A stretch of 61,413 bases of DNA from Candidatus Brevifilum fermentans (lineage in GTDB: Bacteria; Chloroflexota; Anaerolineae; Anaerolineales; Villigracilaceae), in assembly GCA_945877125.1 (NCBI GenBank), contig CAMCQT010000013.1, forward strand, positions 1 through 61,413, given 5' to 3'. This document shows, piece by piece, positions 46,062 to 54,679 of this stretch. Both the position numbers and the translations under genes were made by a program. The notes under the pieces were generated by a model. It did no database searches, was not told the origin of the DNA, and saw nothing but the letters and a program-made list of their open reading frames with translations. Position 1 is the first letter of the stretch. Every line of letters begins with the position of its first letter.

Positions 46062-48173
46062 CTATTCCTTGTTTGCTAAGAAACGGTCAACTTGCACGGG
46101 AACAACAAATGGATTTGTGTACGTTTTCATGCGGACAAAACCCTTATCATTTCCTGCGCTGAATTTGAGCAGTGATTCTGCAAAATCTGAAAAATCGTAA
46201 TACTTTCTAAGTTCTTTCAACTCATCATCATTGTTTAGATGAGAGATGAACCAGTTTTGAGTATTTTTCAAGATATTTGAACTGATAGAGCTAACTTCTT
46301 GTGTCGCGTAAATCATGCCCAGATGAAGCTTGGCACCTTCTTTGGCTAGACGGTTGTATATATCGCTCAGGTCTTTTTCCTCTTTCTTTGGGAAAATGTT
46401 GTGAGCTTCCTCAAAGTAAAATTGAACGAAATTGTTAGGAAGATTTTTTGTGAAACGATCTAATGAATCGACAAAAACAGCTCTGGTGATTTTTTCAGCA
46501 TATAGATTTCGAATGCTTTCTTCGCCTTGAGAAAGGTCAATTATTATAATTTTTCCACCACGCAATGCCTGAAGAATTTCACTCTCAAAAGACGTTTCAG
46601 AATGTGGTGTGTGAAGTTTTATAAATTCTTTTAGCAGCCTAAAGCCACTATAACTTGCTTGTTTTTGTGGTGCTGGCTTTCTTGTCAAAAATATAAGAAG
46701 AGCTAACATATCCTCATCAAAGAATGGTCTTTCTTTACTTTTTTGATATTCTTTAAATTTTTCCTTGTGTTCATCGGAAGCTATAGCGTCGTAAATTTCC
46801 GCAAACCAAAGCGTGGCTTGTTCTAGTGTGATACCGTTATGGGGTTTTACATCAGGAAGAATTTTATTTACGGTGTCTATGTCCCCATAGAACTTAACTG
46901 TTTCACTACCAGACGGCACAGGAAAACCAGCTTGTTTTAGACAACATTTGTAAATAGCAATTTTTTTATCGTAAGCTATGGCTGCGTTGCGCTCATCGCT
47001 TGTCTTTTTATCTGGGCTATTATGATAATTTTCAGGTTGATTTAGGTCAATTGTACGAAAGCCCTTAATGTAAGTTGGCTCTTGGTTTGACAATCCATTA
47101 GCAATTAACTGAAATCCAGCTTGGATTTCTTTGAAGAAGTTGATTTTGAGAACTTTGAATCCTTCAGACGTTTTGTCTACTATTGAATACCTTTCAACAG
47201 ATTCTTTGTATAGTTCATATATGGCCGTCCCTTCATCTTGGAGATTGGGGTTTGCATATTCTCCGTTGATGTCAAAAATGATTTGACCTATAGGAAAACG
47301 CGGGGCCCCTTCTTTTGTGAAAGGCGATTTATCATCTGAAGTTGGAAACAGGGGGGTTTGTTGTGTATTTCCATGTGCGGGAACCTTTTTAGGCAAAGAT
47401 TTAACAGGAGCTTTTTTTGAGATTTCTGCTGTTGCTTCGATTATTTTTTTAACGGTATTTGACTTTCCTGTTCTCGTCATACCAAAAAGTGCAGTTCGTT
47501 TTCCAATAAAATCTTTTGGGCTTATATAAACTTCCACGTCTTTGTCTTCTAATTGAAAACGGCGGCTTGAACTGTACCTAACTGTTCCAATTCGAAATTC
47601 ATTCTCATTTCCTGCAACAACTTCGTCTTCTCGTTGATTGACAATCCTCTTGAGAACTTTGTCTGTTGCTTTATAGACACTATAGTTATTGGCTGAGTAG
47701 AAATTCTCTATATCTGCGCCAAACTCTGTGATTTGTATTTCTTTTCCATCCACCATCTTTTTTACGCGATAAAAAGAGCCTAGAATTCTGCACTCTAGCC
47801 CAGAAAAACTGAATTCGTATCTTGTGAAATCATCTAGTTTGCTAGAGTCACCGTTACCAGCCCGTCCGCTTATATCAGTTCCTTCTTTGTAATACTCAAT
47901 CATCGAACTGACAATATCATTATCTGTAGGTAGTTTAGTCGGCATTAAAGCCCTAAGTAACAATGCTTCTTCTACTCCCTTTTCACCATCATAGAACGCA
48001 AGAAGGAAGGCTCCTTGCGGAATACCTTTTGCTCTGTGCTTCCAAGCGTCAGAAACTAGGATGTTTGCTTTTTCATATCCTAAATGAAAAGGACGCCCGA
48101 TAAAAAGGCTTTCGTCTCGTCCTTCTTTAAAAATATTGGCACTTGCAATGTCTTGTAGAGAATTTTTGAACAT
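46062..48173 (-). CDS. herA: HerA-like FtsK/HerA-family ATPase
   Basis: 703 residues. An N-terminal beta-rich region (FIGRPFHLGYEKANILVSDA) precedes the RecA-like ATPase. Walker A is FGMTRTGKSNTVKK, Walker B-like IIFDINGEYANP is the HerA signature, and YFEEAHNIFPKKEEK is the second acidic motif with the sensor region beyond. HerA forms a hexamer that pumps DNA, usually with NurA, encoded next. A Lys/Pro-rich insertion of about 40 residues between Walker A and the FDINGEY motif (47280-47420) looks like inserted low-complexity sequence. It starts at TAATG overlapping the methyltransferase stop. Confidence 0.85.
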   Translation of the reverse strand: MFKNSLQDIASANIFKEGRDESLFIGRPFHLGYEKANILVSDAWKHRAKGIPQGAFLLAFYDGEKGVEEALLLRALMPTKLPTDNDIVSSMIEYYKEGTDISGRAGNGDSSKLDDFTRYEFSFSGLECRILGSFYRVKKMVDGKEIQITEFGADIENFYSANNYSVYKATDKVLKRIVNQREDEVVAGNENEFRIGTVRYSSSRRFQLEDKDVEVYISPKDFIGKRTALFGMTRTGKSNTVKKIIEATAEISKKAPVKSLPKKVPAHGNTQQTPLFPTSDDKSPFTKEGAPRFPIGQIIFDINGEYANPNLQDEGTAIYELYKESVERYSIVDKTSEGFKVLKINFFKEIQAGFQLIANGLSNQEPTYIKGFRTIDLNQPENYHNSPDKKTSDERNAAIAYDKKIAIYKCCLKQAGFPVPSGSETVKFYGDIDTVNKILPDVKPHNGITLEQATLWFAEIYDAIASDEHKEKFKEYQKSKERPFFDEDMLALLIFLTRKPAPQKQASYSGFRLLKEFIKLHTPHSETSFESEILQALRGGKIIIIDLSQGEESIRNLYAEKITRAVFVDSLDRFTKNLPNNFVQFYFEEAHNIFPKKEEKDLSDIYNRLAKEGAKLHLGMIYATQEVSSISSNILKNTQNWFISHLNNDDELKELRKYYDFSDFAESLLKFSAGNDKGFVRMKTYTNPFVVPVQVDRFLANKE

Positions 48174-49165
48174 TATTTAGCCCTCATACTTTCTTTTTTT
48201 GTTTCAGCAGTGTTTGCTGGGTTTTCAAAGCGAATCAGCGAGCTTTTTGCATATTCTTTGTTGGCTTCTATTGATAGCCATTTACGATTTAATTTTTCAG
48301 CACAATACCCTGTTGTGTTGCTTCCTGCGAATGGGTCGAAGATCAAATCGTTTTCTTCTGTAAGAAATTCTATAAAGAAATTTACAAGACCCCCATTCAT
48401 TCGTGCAGGGTGTGGAGTTATCCCTCTTTCTCGGCAGGTGCGAAGGAAGTGATCGTTGGAGCTTGTGTTGGCAAAGCTGAGCACATTGTGAGGAAGTCGA
48501 ACTTCTCGGCCTTCGTCCAAAGAATCTAGCTCGAAAAAATTGTGGGCAATACTTCCGCCATTATCTTTAGAAAAACCGTCAGAACTAATATTATGCTCAG
48601 AAGGTCGTTTTCCTGCATTATATTTTTTTGTTTTTAGCAAGCGTTGCATGCTTTTACTGTAAGGTCTTAATGCCTTAGAGTTATCAGCCTTGGGATAATC
48701 TGATTTTGCTATCCACCATATATGAGTATAACTATCCACAGTTCTAATTCTATTAACTGTTACCCATTGAGCAGGAGAAGGCAGCTTTGCTGGATTGTAA
48801 GCAATAAATTCCTGAATAAGTCTTAAGTTAGCACTTTGATTTTCAACTAATGCTAGCAAACTTTTTAGATGAAGTAGTGACTGCACTGGTCTTTTAGGCT
48901 CCCAAGCATTTCCAATTTCAATAATTAGAGATCCATCGTCTGTTAGTAAATCAGAAAATATTGGAGCCAAATCTGTAAACCATTTTAGATAAGTCTCTCC
49001 CGTTAGATTTCCATACATTTTTTTGCTATTTAAGGGAAATGGAGGAGAAGTAACGATTAAGTTGATTTTATTTTTATAATGACGCTTTAAATACGAAGAA
49101 AATAATTCAACCGAATCTCCAACAATCATTTTACCTAAGTTTGTCTTATAGAGTTCTTGATTCAT
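48173..49165 (-). CDS. Beta-class DNA methyltransferase (N4-cytosine or N6-adenine)
   Basis: 330 residues. Catalytic motif IV appears as NLIVTSPPFPLNSK near residue 35, and the SAM-binding motif I as LIFDPFAGSNTTGYC near 285. This motif order is the beta class, and SPPF/SPPY fits N4-cytosine or N6-adenine transfer. The middle third is the target-recognition region. It would modify the host so that the HerA/NurA pair can tell self from foreign DNA, which is inference from the operon. Genes are overlapped by one base with herA. The start lies 25 bases from a gene-free AT-rich stretch. Confidence 0.88.
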   Translation of the reverse strand: MNQELYKTNLGKMIVGDSVELFSSYLKRHYKNKINLIVTSPPFPLNSKKMYGNLTGETYLKWFTDLAPIFSDLLTDDGSLIIEIGNAWEPKRPVQSLLHLKSLLALVENQSANLRLIQEFIAYNPAKLPSPAQWVTVNRIRTVDSYTHIWWIAKSDYPKADNSKALRPYSKSMQRLLKTKKYNAGKRPSEHNISSDGFSKDNGGSIAHNFFELDSLDEGREVRLPHNVLSFANTSSNDHFLRTCRERGITPHPARMNGGLVNFFIEFLTEENDLIFDPFAGSNTTGYCAEKLNRKWLSIEANKEYAKSSLIRFENPANTAETKKESMRAK

Positions 49166-49482
49166 AAATAATGATTTCCCATTTTTTGACCAAGCGCAAG
49201 TATAGCATTTTTATTTCATATTTTTTATAATTGTTCATCGTTTGAAAGGTCGTGCTTTTTATGGATAGGTGTTTTGGGTATGTGTGCCTCAATCTCTCTA
49301 TCCTTTCCCTTTTGGGCATCTACCGCTCTGCCCCGCTCAGGTATGCTTCGCAACTGCCAAATAAAACCTCACCCCAATCGTCACATTTTTTTCAGCGGGA
49401 CAATAGCGCCCTATCATGAGAGCAATTCAAAAGAGGGTAAAATATTGCAATAAATTTACGTCTTTACCGTAAGGAGTTTGAT
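49166..49482. promoter_or_regulatory. Divergent promoter region with possible toxin-antitoxin operator
   Basis: 317 bases between the diverging methyltransferase and toxin-antitoxin genes. A TTACG-N7-CGTAA palindrome at 49456-49472 lies ten bases before the antitoxin ATG and may be its operator. An AT-rich block at 49190-49235 suits the methyltransferase promoter. No gene is visible. Confidence 0.45.
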
Positions 49483-49680
49483 ATGACCATCCACGAAATT
49501 GAACAAGCGATCACAGAACTTTCACCCCAGGAATTGGCGCGTTTTCGTCACTGGTTTGATGAATTCGACGCTCAAGTTTGGGACGAGCAATTTGAAAGTG
49601 ACGCCAACTCTGGCAAGTTGGACAAGCTCGCCAACAAAGCGATCACAGATTTTCGCGCGGGCAAAGCCAAAGAATTATGA
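49483..49680 (+). CDS. Small antitoxin of a RelE/ParE-type module
   Basis: 65 residues, preceded by AAGGAG seven bases upstream. The N-terminal half has IHEIEQAITELSPQELARFR and the middle has WFDEFDAQVWDEQFESDA. This acidic helical pattern is common in antitoxins found before RelE/ParE-fold toxins. The C-terminal LDKLANKAITDFRAGKAKEL is the likely toxin-binding tail. The stop overlaps the toxin start as ATGA, so the two are coupled. Confidence 0.8.
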   Translation: MTIHEIEQAITELSPQELARFRHWFDEFDAQVWDEQFESDANSGKLDKLANKAITDFRAGKAKEL

Positions 49681-49931
49681 GACACTTCGCCAGCCCATCA
49701 TTCTGGGAGTTATACGAGAAACTCCCTGCCGCAATTCAGGAACTGGCAGACAAGAATTTTGAACTACTCAAGGCTGACCCAAAACATCCGTCCCTGCATT
49801 TGAAAAAAGCAGGGAAATACTGGTCAGCACGGGTGGGAATAAAGTACCGCACTCTCGGCATTGAAATTGATGAAGGCATATTGTGGTTCTGGGTCGGCAT
49901 ACATGCCGAGTATGACAAAATGTTGGAATAA
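49677..49931 (+). CDS. RelE/ParE-superfamily toxin
   Basis: 84 residues. FWELYEKLPAAIQELADKNF is the first helix pair. LLKADPKHPSLHLKKAGKYW and SARVGIKYRTLGIEIDEGIL give the beta sheet with Lys/Arg residues, and FWVGIHAEYDKML closes the fold. It matches small RelE/HigB-like mRNA interferases. The module lies next to the HerA-NurA-methyltransferase cluster, where it may help retain that DNA. Confidence 0.85.
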   Translation: MRHFASPSFWELYEKLPAAIQELADKNFELLKADPKHPSLHLKKAGKYWSARVGIKYRTLGIEIDEGILWFWVGIHAEYDKMLE

Positions 49932-49995
49932 AAACAGAAATGTCCTGAGGACTCAGGGCGTTTCTGTTTTGAATGGCTATTTCTGGCGTGGATGT

Positions 49996-50148
49996 CCATC
50001 CCGTTAAATTGAAAGAGCCAGTGCGCCAACACCGGCTCTTTCAATTTGCTTCTTAGGAGGAGAAGATGACTCAACTTTATCACTCACCTCCAAATCATGC
50101 TGGACGCAACCCCTACGCCACCCACACGTTTACGCAACGATTTTTATG
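49996..50148. repeat. 150-bp dispersed repeat, copy 2 (with 14-bp hairpin)
   Basis: This is the reverse-complement match of 1181-1330, about 85% identical by eye. The hairpin arms 50006-50019 and 50034-50047 are perfect here. On the plus strand the hairpin is followed by AGGAGG and an ATG (50066) opening 27 codons, MTQLYHSPPNHAGR onward, stopping at the repeat's end. Copy 1 lacks that ATG, so this is probably not a real gene. The hairpin may serve as the toxin gene's terminator. Confidence 0.75.
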
Positions 50149-50240
50149 AGCCTTTTCTAAGCAAGCCAGTCTCCTATTTACCATTCACTATTCACCAGTC
50201 ACTACTCCACGCGAATATGCCCGAAAAACAATCAGGGAAC

Positions 50241-50277
50241 AAAAAGCCGGTCGTGACTGCATCACAACCGGCTTTTT
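50241..50277. terminator. Bidirectional terminator
   Basis: 11-bp arms (50241-50251, 50267-50277) with A and T tracts on the two sides, 25 bases beyond the stop of the membrane protein gene at 50302. It can end that gene on the minus strand and the toxin operon on the plus strand. Confidence 0.88.
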
Positions 50278-50301
50278 GTTTATGCGTAACCGATGTAAAT
50301 C

Positions 50302-51450
50302 TTATTGCGGCTTGGCAATTTTTACTTTAAACTCCGCCTTGTATTCCTTTTCATCTACGTGCTTATAAATTGCGAAGATGGTGACCGTCTTTTCTTCGGC
50401 TCCATCCAGGTCAGGGGCAGTAAAGTTTATGCTGCTGCCTTTCTTATTTTTATCAAATGTGCCCTTACTGTCATCGCAGTCCCATACCGCCCCGTCCAAA
50501 TTTATGGCATCTTCGCCAATTTTCTCGATCCTCTTCTCCAATTTCAGCGGAATAACGCTTGCAGGATTCACAGTCGTATTCCCAGTGATCTTGAACAACT
50601 TTAGCTTGATCTCTTTGAATTGGGTGGAGGAAGGTTCACCTTTAAGATAGGCTCTGACGACCACGCTTTTGCCATCATCGTTTACATCATCAGGTGACTT
50701 GTAAGTGCCTGTACCTGCTTCCATCGTGCCAATATTGGCGGTCCAAACAACATCCATCACCGGGTCTGTTTTAAAGGTATAGGTATCATTGAGCAGCATC
50801 ACATCGGGCGAAGATACAGCCACTTCGAATCCCATTTCAGCCAGTGTCCAGGCGCTTGTGAATAAGTATTTTGCAATGATATCCAATTGCTTTCTAGCCA
50901 CACGACCATAAAAGCCCAATATGAAGGCAATTCCAACTTTTACCAGTGCATCAAATTTTGAGAAATCCACAGCGATGCCCAAGTCACCAACCTTCTCTCC
51001 TGCACCCATATCAATTTTCAAATTCATCAACAGCCACATGATAACAACTGTCAGGATGGGCGCCCTAATCAAGGTAATGATGTACCAGTAGGTGCTTTTT
51101 ATGAAATCATTCTGATTATCGGCTTCCGGTTTTTCATTTATTTTCGGGTAATTGACGGCTATCTGACCCAGCAAATAAAGGGCAGCGCCGATCAAGGAAG
51201 CCAACACCCACTGTAAAGGTTCGAAAGTCTTTAATAATTTTTTGATCTGTTCGGTTTGTTCAGGGGTTAATTGATTGACCGGTGTTGGTTTATCCGTCAC
51301 CAATGCCGCAAGGTTATTCAAGGGCCAGTATTGATATTGAACGGCAAGTAAAAAGTAGAGACTGACCCCAAATACCAACACCAACACCAGAAACAACCAC
51401 CAGGCTCTATTTTTTTGTTGCGTATCGGTGGATTCATTAGCAGTAGCCAT
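50302..51450 (-). CDS. Unrecognised membrane protein with Ig-like C-terminal part
   Basis: 382 residues, AAGGAG before the ATG. Four hydrophobic segments lie at about 17-37, 80-100, 122-145 and 170-185. The last contains VGIAFILGFYGRVARKQLD. The C-terminal 180 residues are soluble and beta-rich (DVMLLNDTYTFKT, then VVVRAYLKG and INFTAPDLDGAEEKTVTIFA), suggesting two Ig-like domains on one side of the membrane. I do not recognise a family. The AFILGFY block recurs in the next gene, so the two may form one complex. Confidence 0.7.
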   Translation of the reverse strand: MATANESTDTQQKNRAWWLFLVLVLVFGVSLYFLLAVQYQYWPLNNLAALVTDKPTPVNQLTPEQTEQIKKLLKTFEPLQWVLASLIGAALYLLGQIAVNYPKINEKPEADNQNDFIKSTYWYIITLIRAPILTVVIMWLLMNLKIDMGAGEKVGDLGIAVDFSKFDALVKVGIAFILGFYGRVARKQLDIIAKYLFTSAWTLAEMGFEVAVSSPDVMLLNDTYTFKTDPVMDVVWTANIGTMEAGTGTYKSPDDVNDDGKSVVVRAYLKGEPSSTQFKEIKLKLFKITGNTTVNPASVIPLKLEKRIEKIGEDAINLDGAVWDCDDSKGTFDKNKKGSSINFTAPDLDGAEEKTVTIFAIYKHVDEKEYKAEFKVKIAKPQ

Positions 51451-51488
51451 TTTATACTCCTTATATTTTTACAGGCTGACCTGTAATA

Positions 51489-52025
51489 TTAGGAACTGGA
51501 GGGAAAATGCGAGATGTCCTCAAGGATGCTTTTCAGCCCATTCCAGTATGACAGAAAACGATATTTGGCATTCCCATGCAAATCTGGATCCTCCTTTATG
51601 CCCGTTGATTTTTTTATCTGATTCCAGACAACAACCGGAATCTTGAAAGGCAAATTGCGGTAAAAGCCTAAAATAAAAGCCACCGCCATCCAAAAGACAG
51701 CAGGGCTTTTTTGCAGATCAAGTTCAAAACCATAATCATTTAATTTCAAACCAGGAAACCAGACCGGTAAATACCAGACCAACCATAATATTCCCCACCC
51801 AAGTAGAATTCTCCAGACTGCCACCAGGAATTTTTCCGATTGCTCCGTCGAAGGCAAACACCTAACCAGGGATCCAATACTCAACCACATCAAACAAAGC
51901 AACAGAATATTCCAAACATCATGGGTCTGGTATGGCGTCTCATGGTTCCTTCCAATCGCCGCAGAAATGGAAAGCAACAGAATAAGCAATATGAGTTTTA
52001 GCCAGTTGTCCATAGAAGTTGACAT
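51489..52025 (-). CDS. Small unrecognised membrane protein, relative of its neighbour
   Basis: 178 residues with four membrane segments (about 8-25, 40-55, 68-92, 108-122). The last reads VFWMAVAFILGFYRNLPF, which matches the neighbour's IAFILGFYGRVARK, and the overall layout resembles that gene's membrane part. It lacks the soluble domain. It lies 38 bases upstream of the larger gene and is probably cotranscribed. The function is unknown. Confidence 0.65.
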   Translation of the reverse strand: MSTSMDNWLKLILLILLLSISAAIGRNHETPYQTHDVWNILLLCLMWLSIGSLVRCLPSTEQSEKFLVAVWRILLGWGILWLVWYLPVWFPGLKLNDYGFELDLQKSPAVFWMAVAFILGFYRNLPFKIPVVVWNQIKKSTGIKEDPDLHGNAKYRFLSYWNGLKSILEDISHFPSSS

Positions 52026-52165
52026 TACTCACCTTCAAACCATATAGAATGCCCCAAATGTACCGCTAAAAATATGGCAATTACCGCCTATAAATCCTTA
52101 AATACATAATAATGAAAAATAAAGGTTTGTCAATATAATCTTCATTTCAAAATATCGTACCTACA

Positions 52166-52316
52166 TTGACAATGTCACATTTCAAAACCCTTTACCACAA
52201 AGTCCACAAAGGGTCACAAAGGAGAGCAAAATGCTAAAACCAAAGGTTTCCTTCGTGTACCTTTGTGCCCTTTGTGGTTAAGAACTTTGGTTTCAGCCTT
52301 AATGTGACATCGTCAA
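52166..52316. repeat. MITE-like inverted-repeat element, copy A
   Basis: 151 bases with terminal inverted repeats TTGACAATGTCACATT and AATGTGACATCGTCAA. The interior is a second long imperfect palindrome built on ACCACAAAG and CTTTGTGGT units. It is about 90% identical by eye to 55808-55949. It carries no coding capacity, and its right end abuts the phosphodiesterase stop. Confidence 0.8.
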
Positions 52317-52317
52317 T

Positions 52318-53322
52318 CTACTCACAGCGCATCGAATACTTCGCCGCAGGCACTGGCAAACCAAAAGCCTCAACCACAGGTACACCGTCCCATTCAGCGG
52401 GGATGGGAAAGCCGAGCGCGTAAGCGGCCGTGGCGGCGGTATCGGTGGTGTGAACGGGCATGGTCAACGCCCCAGCCTGTACCCCCGGCCCAGAAACGAT
52501 CCACGGGATGGTCATATCTTCGGGCATACTCGAGCCGTGCGTCATGTCATGTCCGCCGTGGTCGGCTGTGATGATCAACAGAGTTTCGTCACGCAGTCCG
52601 CGCGCATCCAACTCGGTCAGCAGATCACCGATGGCTTCGTCCGCGCGGAAAATGACGCTGAACTGCTCGGGCGAAAGCCAGCCGTAGACATGTCCCATCG
52701 CATCCGTTGTCGCAAAGTGGATGAAGAGCACGCCAAAATCCTGCGGAAAATCTGCCAGCAGATTCTGCATGATGACCTTATCCCGATCATTGATATAGAC
52801 AAACGTATCCACGCTGGCGGTATCGGTCACTTGCTGCAATTTTTCCTTGCCCACGTACATCACAGTCTGCATGCCCGCCGCATGTGCCAGGTCAAACAGA
52901 TCAGTCCCCAGCGCGATCCCATTTTCGGGAATGTAATCATTCCAATCCACGCCATGTTTGGCTGGGCACAATCCCGTCAACATCGAGGAATGAGCGGGCA
53001 GAGTCCCACTGCGGCGGATGGTCTGCGCGGTCAACGAGTAGGCGCTGGTCTTCATCAACTCAAGCAGATTTGGCATCGGCGCAAGTTCGATGGCGTCCGG
53101 TCGCAGCCCATCCACACTGAGGATGAGTACCCGCTTTATCGCGCGCTCAGGCGTCGGGACAGTTGTTACAGTTGCCGTGGGCTGTGCAGTCGCTGACGGT
53201 GATGGGCTTGGCGTAAACGCGGCTGTTGGCGGCACAGTCACACCCACTGGGCTGGATATGTTGCACCCAAGCAAAAACAACAAAGTAACGACGAGAACAG
53301 CAGAAGAACTTCTAATTTTCAT
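52318..53322 (-). CDS. Alkaline phosphatase-superfamily phosphodiesterase lipoprotein
   Basis: 334 residues from MKIRSS at 53322, which gives a signal peptide ending LFLLGC (lipobox). The frame extends to 53361 but with a poor N-terminus. After a Thr/Pro linker come LILSVDGLRPDAIE (first metal Asp), GTLPAHSSMLTG (nucleophile Thr), HFATTDAMGHVYG and TADHGGHDMTHGS (metal ligands). This is the nucleotide pyrophosphatase/phosphodiesterase type of the superfamily. It probably acts on an extracellular phosphodiester. Confidence 0.9.
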   Translation of the reverse strand: MKIRSSSAVLVVTLLFLLGCNISSPVGVTVPPTAAFTPSPSPSATAQPTATVTTVPTPERAIKRVLILSVDGLRPDAIELAPMPNLLELMKTSAYSLTAQTIRRSGTLPAHSSMLTGLCPAKHGVDWNDYIPENGIALGTDLFDLAHAAGMQTVMYVGKEKLQQVTDTASVDTFVYINDRDKVIMQNLLADFPQDFGVLFIHFATTDAMGHVYGWLSPEQFSVIFRADEAIGDLLTELDARGLRDETLLIITADHGGHDMTHGSSMPEDMTIPWIVSGPGVQAGALTMPVHTTDTAATAAYALGFPIPAEWDGVPVVEAFGLPVPAAKYSMRCE

Positions 53323-53391
53323 TCGCCTGATTTTAATGGGAATTTGATAAAGCAAACACACTTCCCCCCCAATTTAATTCAGACACAGACA

Positions 53392-53429
53392 AACGCTGAT
53401 TCTCGTTTTTTTTAGCGAAAATCAGCGTT
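53392..53429. terminator. Hairpin between desaturase and phosphodiesterase genes
   Basis: Arms AACGCTGATTCTCG (53392-53405) and CGAAAATCAGCGTT (53416-53429) with a T-rich loop. It lies 28 bases after the desaturase stop on the minus strand. It is probably a dispersed palindrome that works as a terminator. Confidence 0.6.
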
Positions 53430-53456
53430 CTCAGCATCCAGGTTTTGAAATGCACA

Positions 53457-54476
53457 TCAGTCTGCCGCCTGCATCTGCCGATATTGTTTGAGCACCTCCC
53501 AGCCTGCCAGCCTGCTGTTGGCTTCATCATATACTCGCCATTTTAGACATTTCAAACTGGAACCCAAAGTCAGCGGTTTGACGTGAAATACAGGATTTTC
53601 CCAATATGCCTTTGACAGGTTGTAGTTGGGAATCTTTGATCCCAGATGGTGGATATGATGGAAGCCTATATTCCCGGTGAACCATTGCAACACAGCAGGC
53701 AGTTTATAGAATGAACTGCCTTTCATACTGGCTTGGAAATAATCCCACTGAGCATGACGTTCCCAATACACCCCTTCATAATTATGTTGGACGTAAAACA
53801 TCCAGACGCCTGCGCTGGTTCCAAAAAATAAGACCAGCAGTTGCGCGATCAAATAGTTTCGCCAGCCAAAGGTTAATCCCATGACAGGAATGATCACAGC
53901 CAGCGCCAGATTTGTCCACCACACGCTGGCAATTTCGCGCTTGCCCTTCGCGGGCGGAATCCTCTCAGCGACCACAAATACCAACAGTGGACCAACAAGC
54001 AGCAGGGCAATTGGGTTGCGCATGACACGATAGCCAATTTTCTTCCACCAGGGCGCATCCAGATATTCCTGAACGGTCATGGTGTACACATCGCCTGTAC
54101 CGCGACGGTCGAGGTCACCAGATGTGGCATGGTGGATGGCGTGTGCATGCTTCCAACGATGATAGGGTGTGAACGTCAGAATGCCAGTCACAACTCCGAG
54201 CAGTTCATTTGCGCGCTGCGATTTGAAGAACGAGCCGTGTCCGCAGTCATGGAAGATGATGAAGGTCCGCACCATGAAGCCGGCTGTGAGAATGGACAGC
54301 GGCAACGTTAGCCAGAGTGAAATTTCCACACTGCGTATCGTGATGTAAAACAATACAAAATATGGAACCAGGGTATTTATGGTTTGCCAAATGCTCTTGC
54401 GCAGATCGGGGTGAGCGTAAACGGAGACGATTTTCTGCCAGGAGACTTTCCCCTCAAGATCAGTTTTCGTACTCAT
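53457..54476 (-). CDS. Fatty acid desaturase (DesA/omega-6 type)
   Basis: 339 residues from the ATG at 54476, which has AAAGGAG seven bases upstream. The longer frame to 54521 lacks such a site. Three His boxes bind the di-iron centre: HDCGHGSF, HAHAIHH and HIHHLGS. Membrane segments lie around 35-75 and 165-230. The enzyme inserts a double bond into acyl lipids using oxygen, which implies at least occasional exposure to oxygen. The substrate position cannot be told. Confidence 0.93.
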   Translation of the reverse strand: MSTKTDLEGKVSWQKIVSVYAHPDLRKSIWQTINTLVPYFVLFYITIRSVEISLWLTLPLSILTAGFMVRTFIIFHDCGHGSFFKSQRANELLGVVTGILTFTPYHRWKHAHAIHHATSGDLDRRGTGDVYTMTVQEYLDAPWWKKIGYRVMRNPIALLLVGPLLVFVVAERIPPAKGKREIASVWWTNLALAVIIPVMGLTFGWRNYLIAQLLVLFFGTSAGVWMFYVQHNYEGVYWERHAQWDYFQASMKGSSFYKLPAVLQWFTGNIGFHHIHHLGSKIPNYNLSKAYWENPVFHVKPLTLGSSLKCLKWRVYDEANSRLAGWEVLKQYRQMQAAD

Positions 54477-54619
54477 AGAAACTCCTTTCCCTTTTATTGT
54501 ATAACAAACCGTGTACGACAAAATTAAAATATGAGCGGGTTCTGTGAGATGGTAAACTCATGACAGAATTCCCAATCACAGAATTACTTTATTGGGATTG
54601 ATCCTGTTGGATATTACAG

Positions 54620-54652
54620 CGAAGCAATCTGCTCCAGGATGAGATGGCTTCG
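54620..54652. repeat. Small palindromic repeat upstream of the YdeI-like gene
   Basis: 11-bp arms CGAAGCAATCT (54620-54630) and AGATGGCTTCG (54642-54652), one mismatch, loop of 11. The ATG at 54644 lies inside it, which argues against that ATG being the start of the next gene. Confidence 0.55.
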
Positions 54653-54679
54653 TCCCCCACAATAAAAAAGGAAAAACTT

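Noticed and set aside
50066-50149. 27-codon frame with a good ribosome-binding site inside the 150-bp repeat
   Set aside because: The other copy of the repeat has lost the ATG and there is no homologue I recognise, so it is not called as a gene. It could still be a leader or a truncated gene start.
52450-53196. 248-codon plus-strand open frame
   Set aside because: Antisense to the phosphodiesterase lipoprotein gene, with odd composition and no ribosome-binding site.
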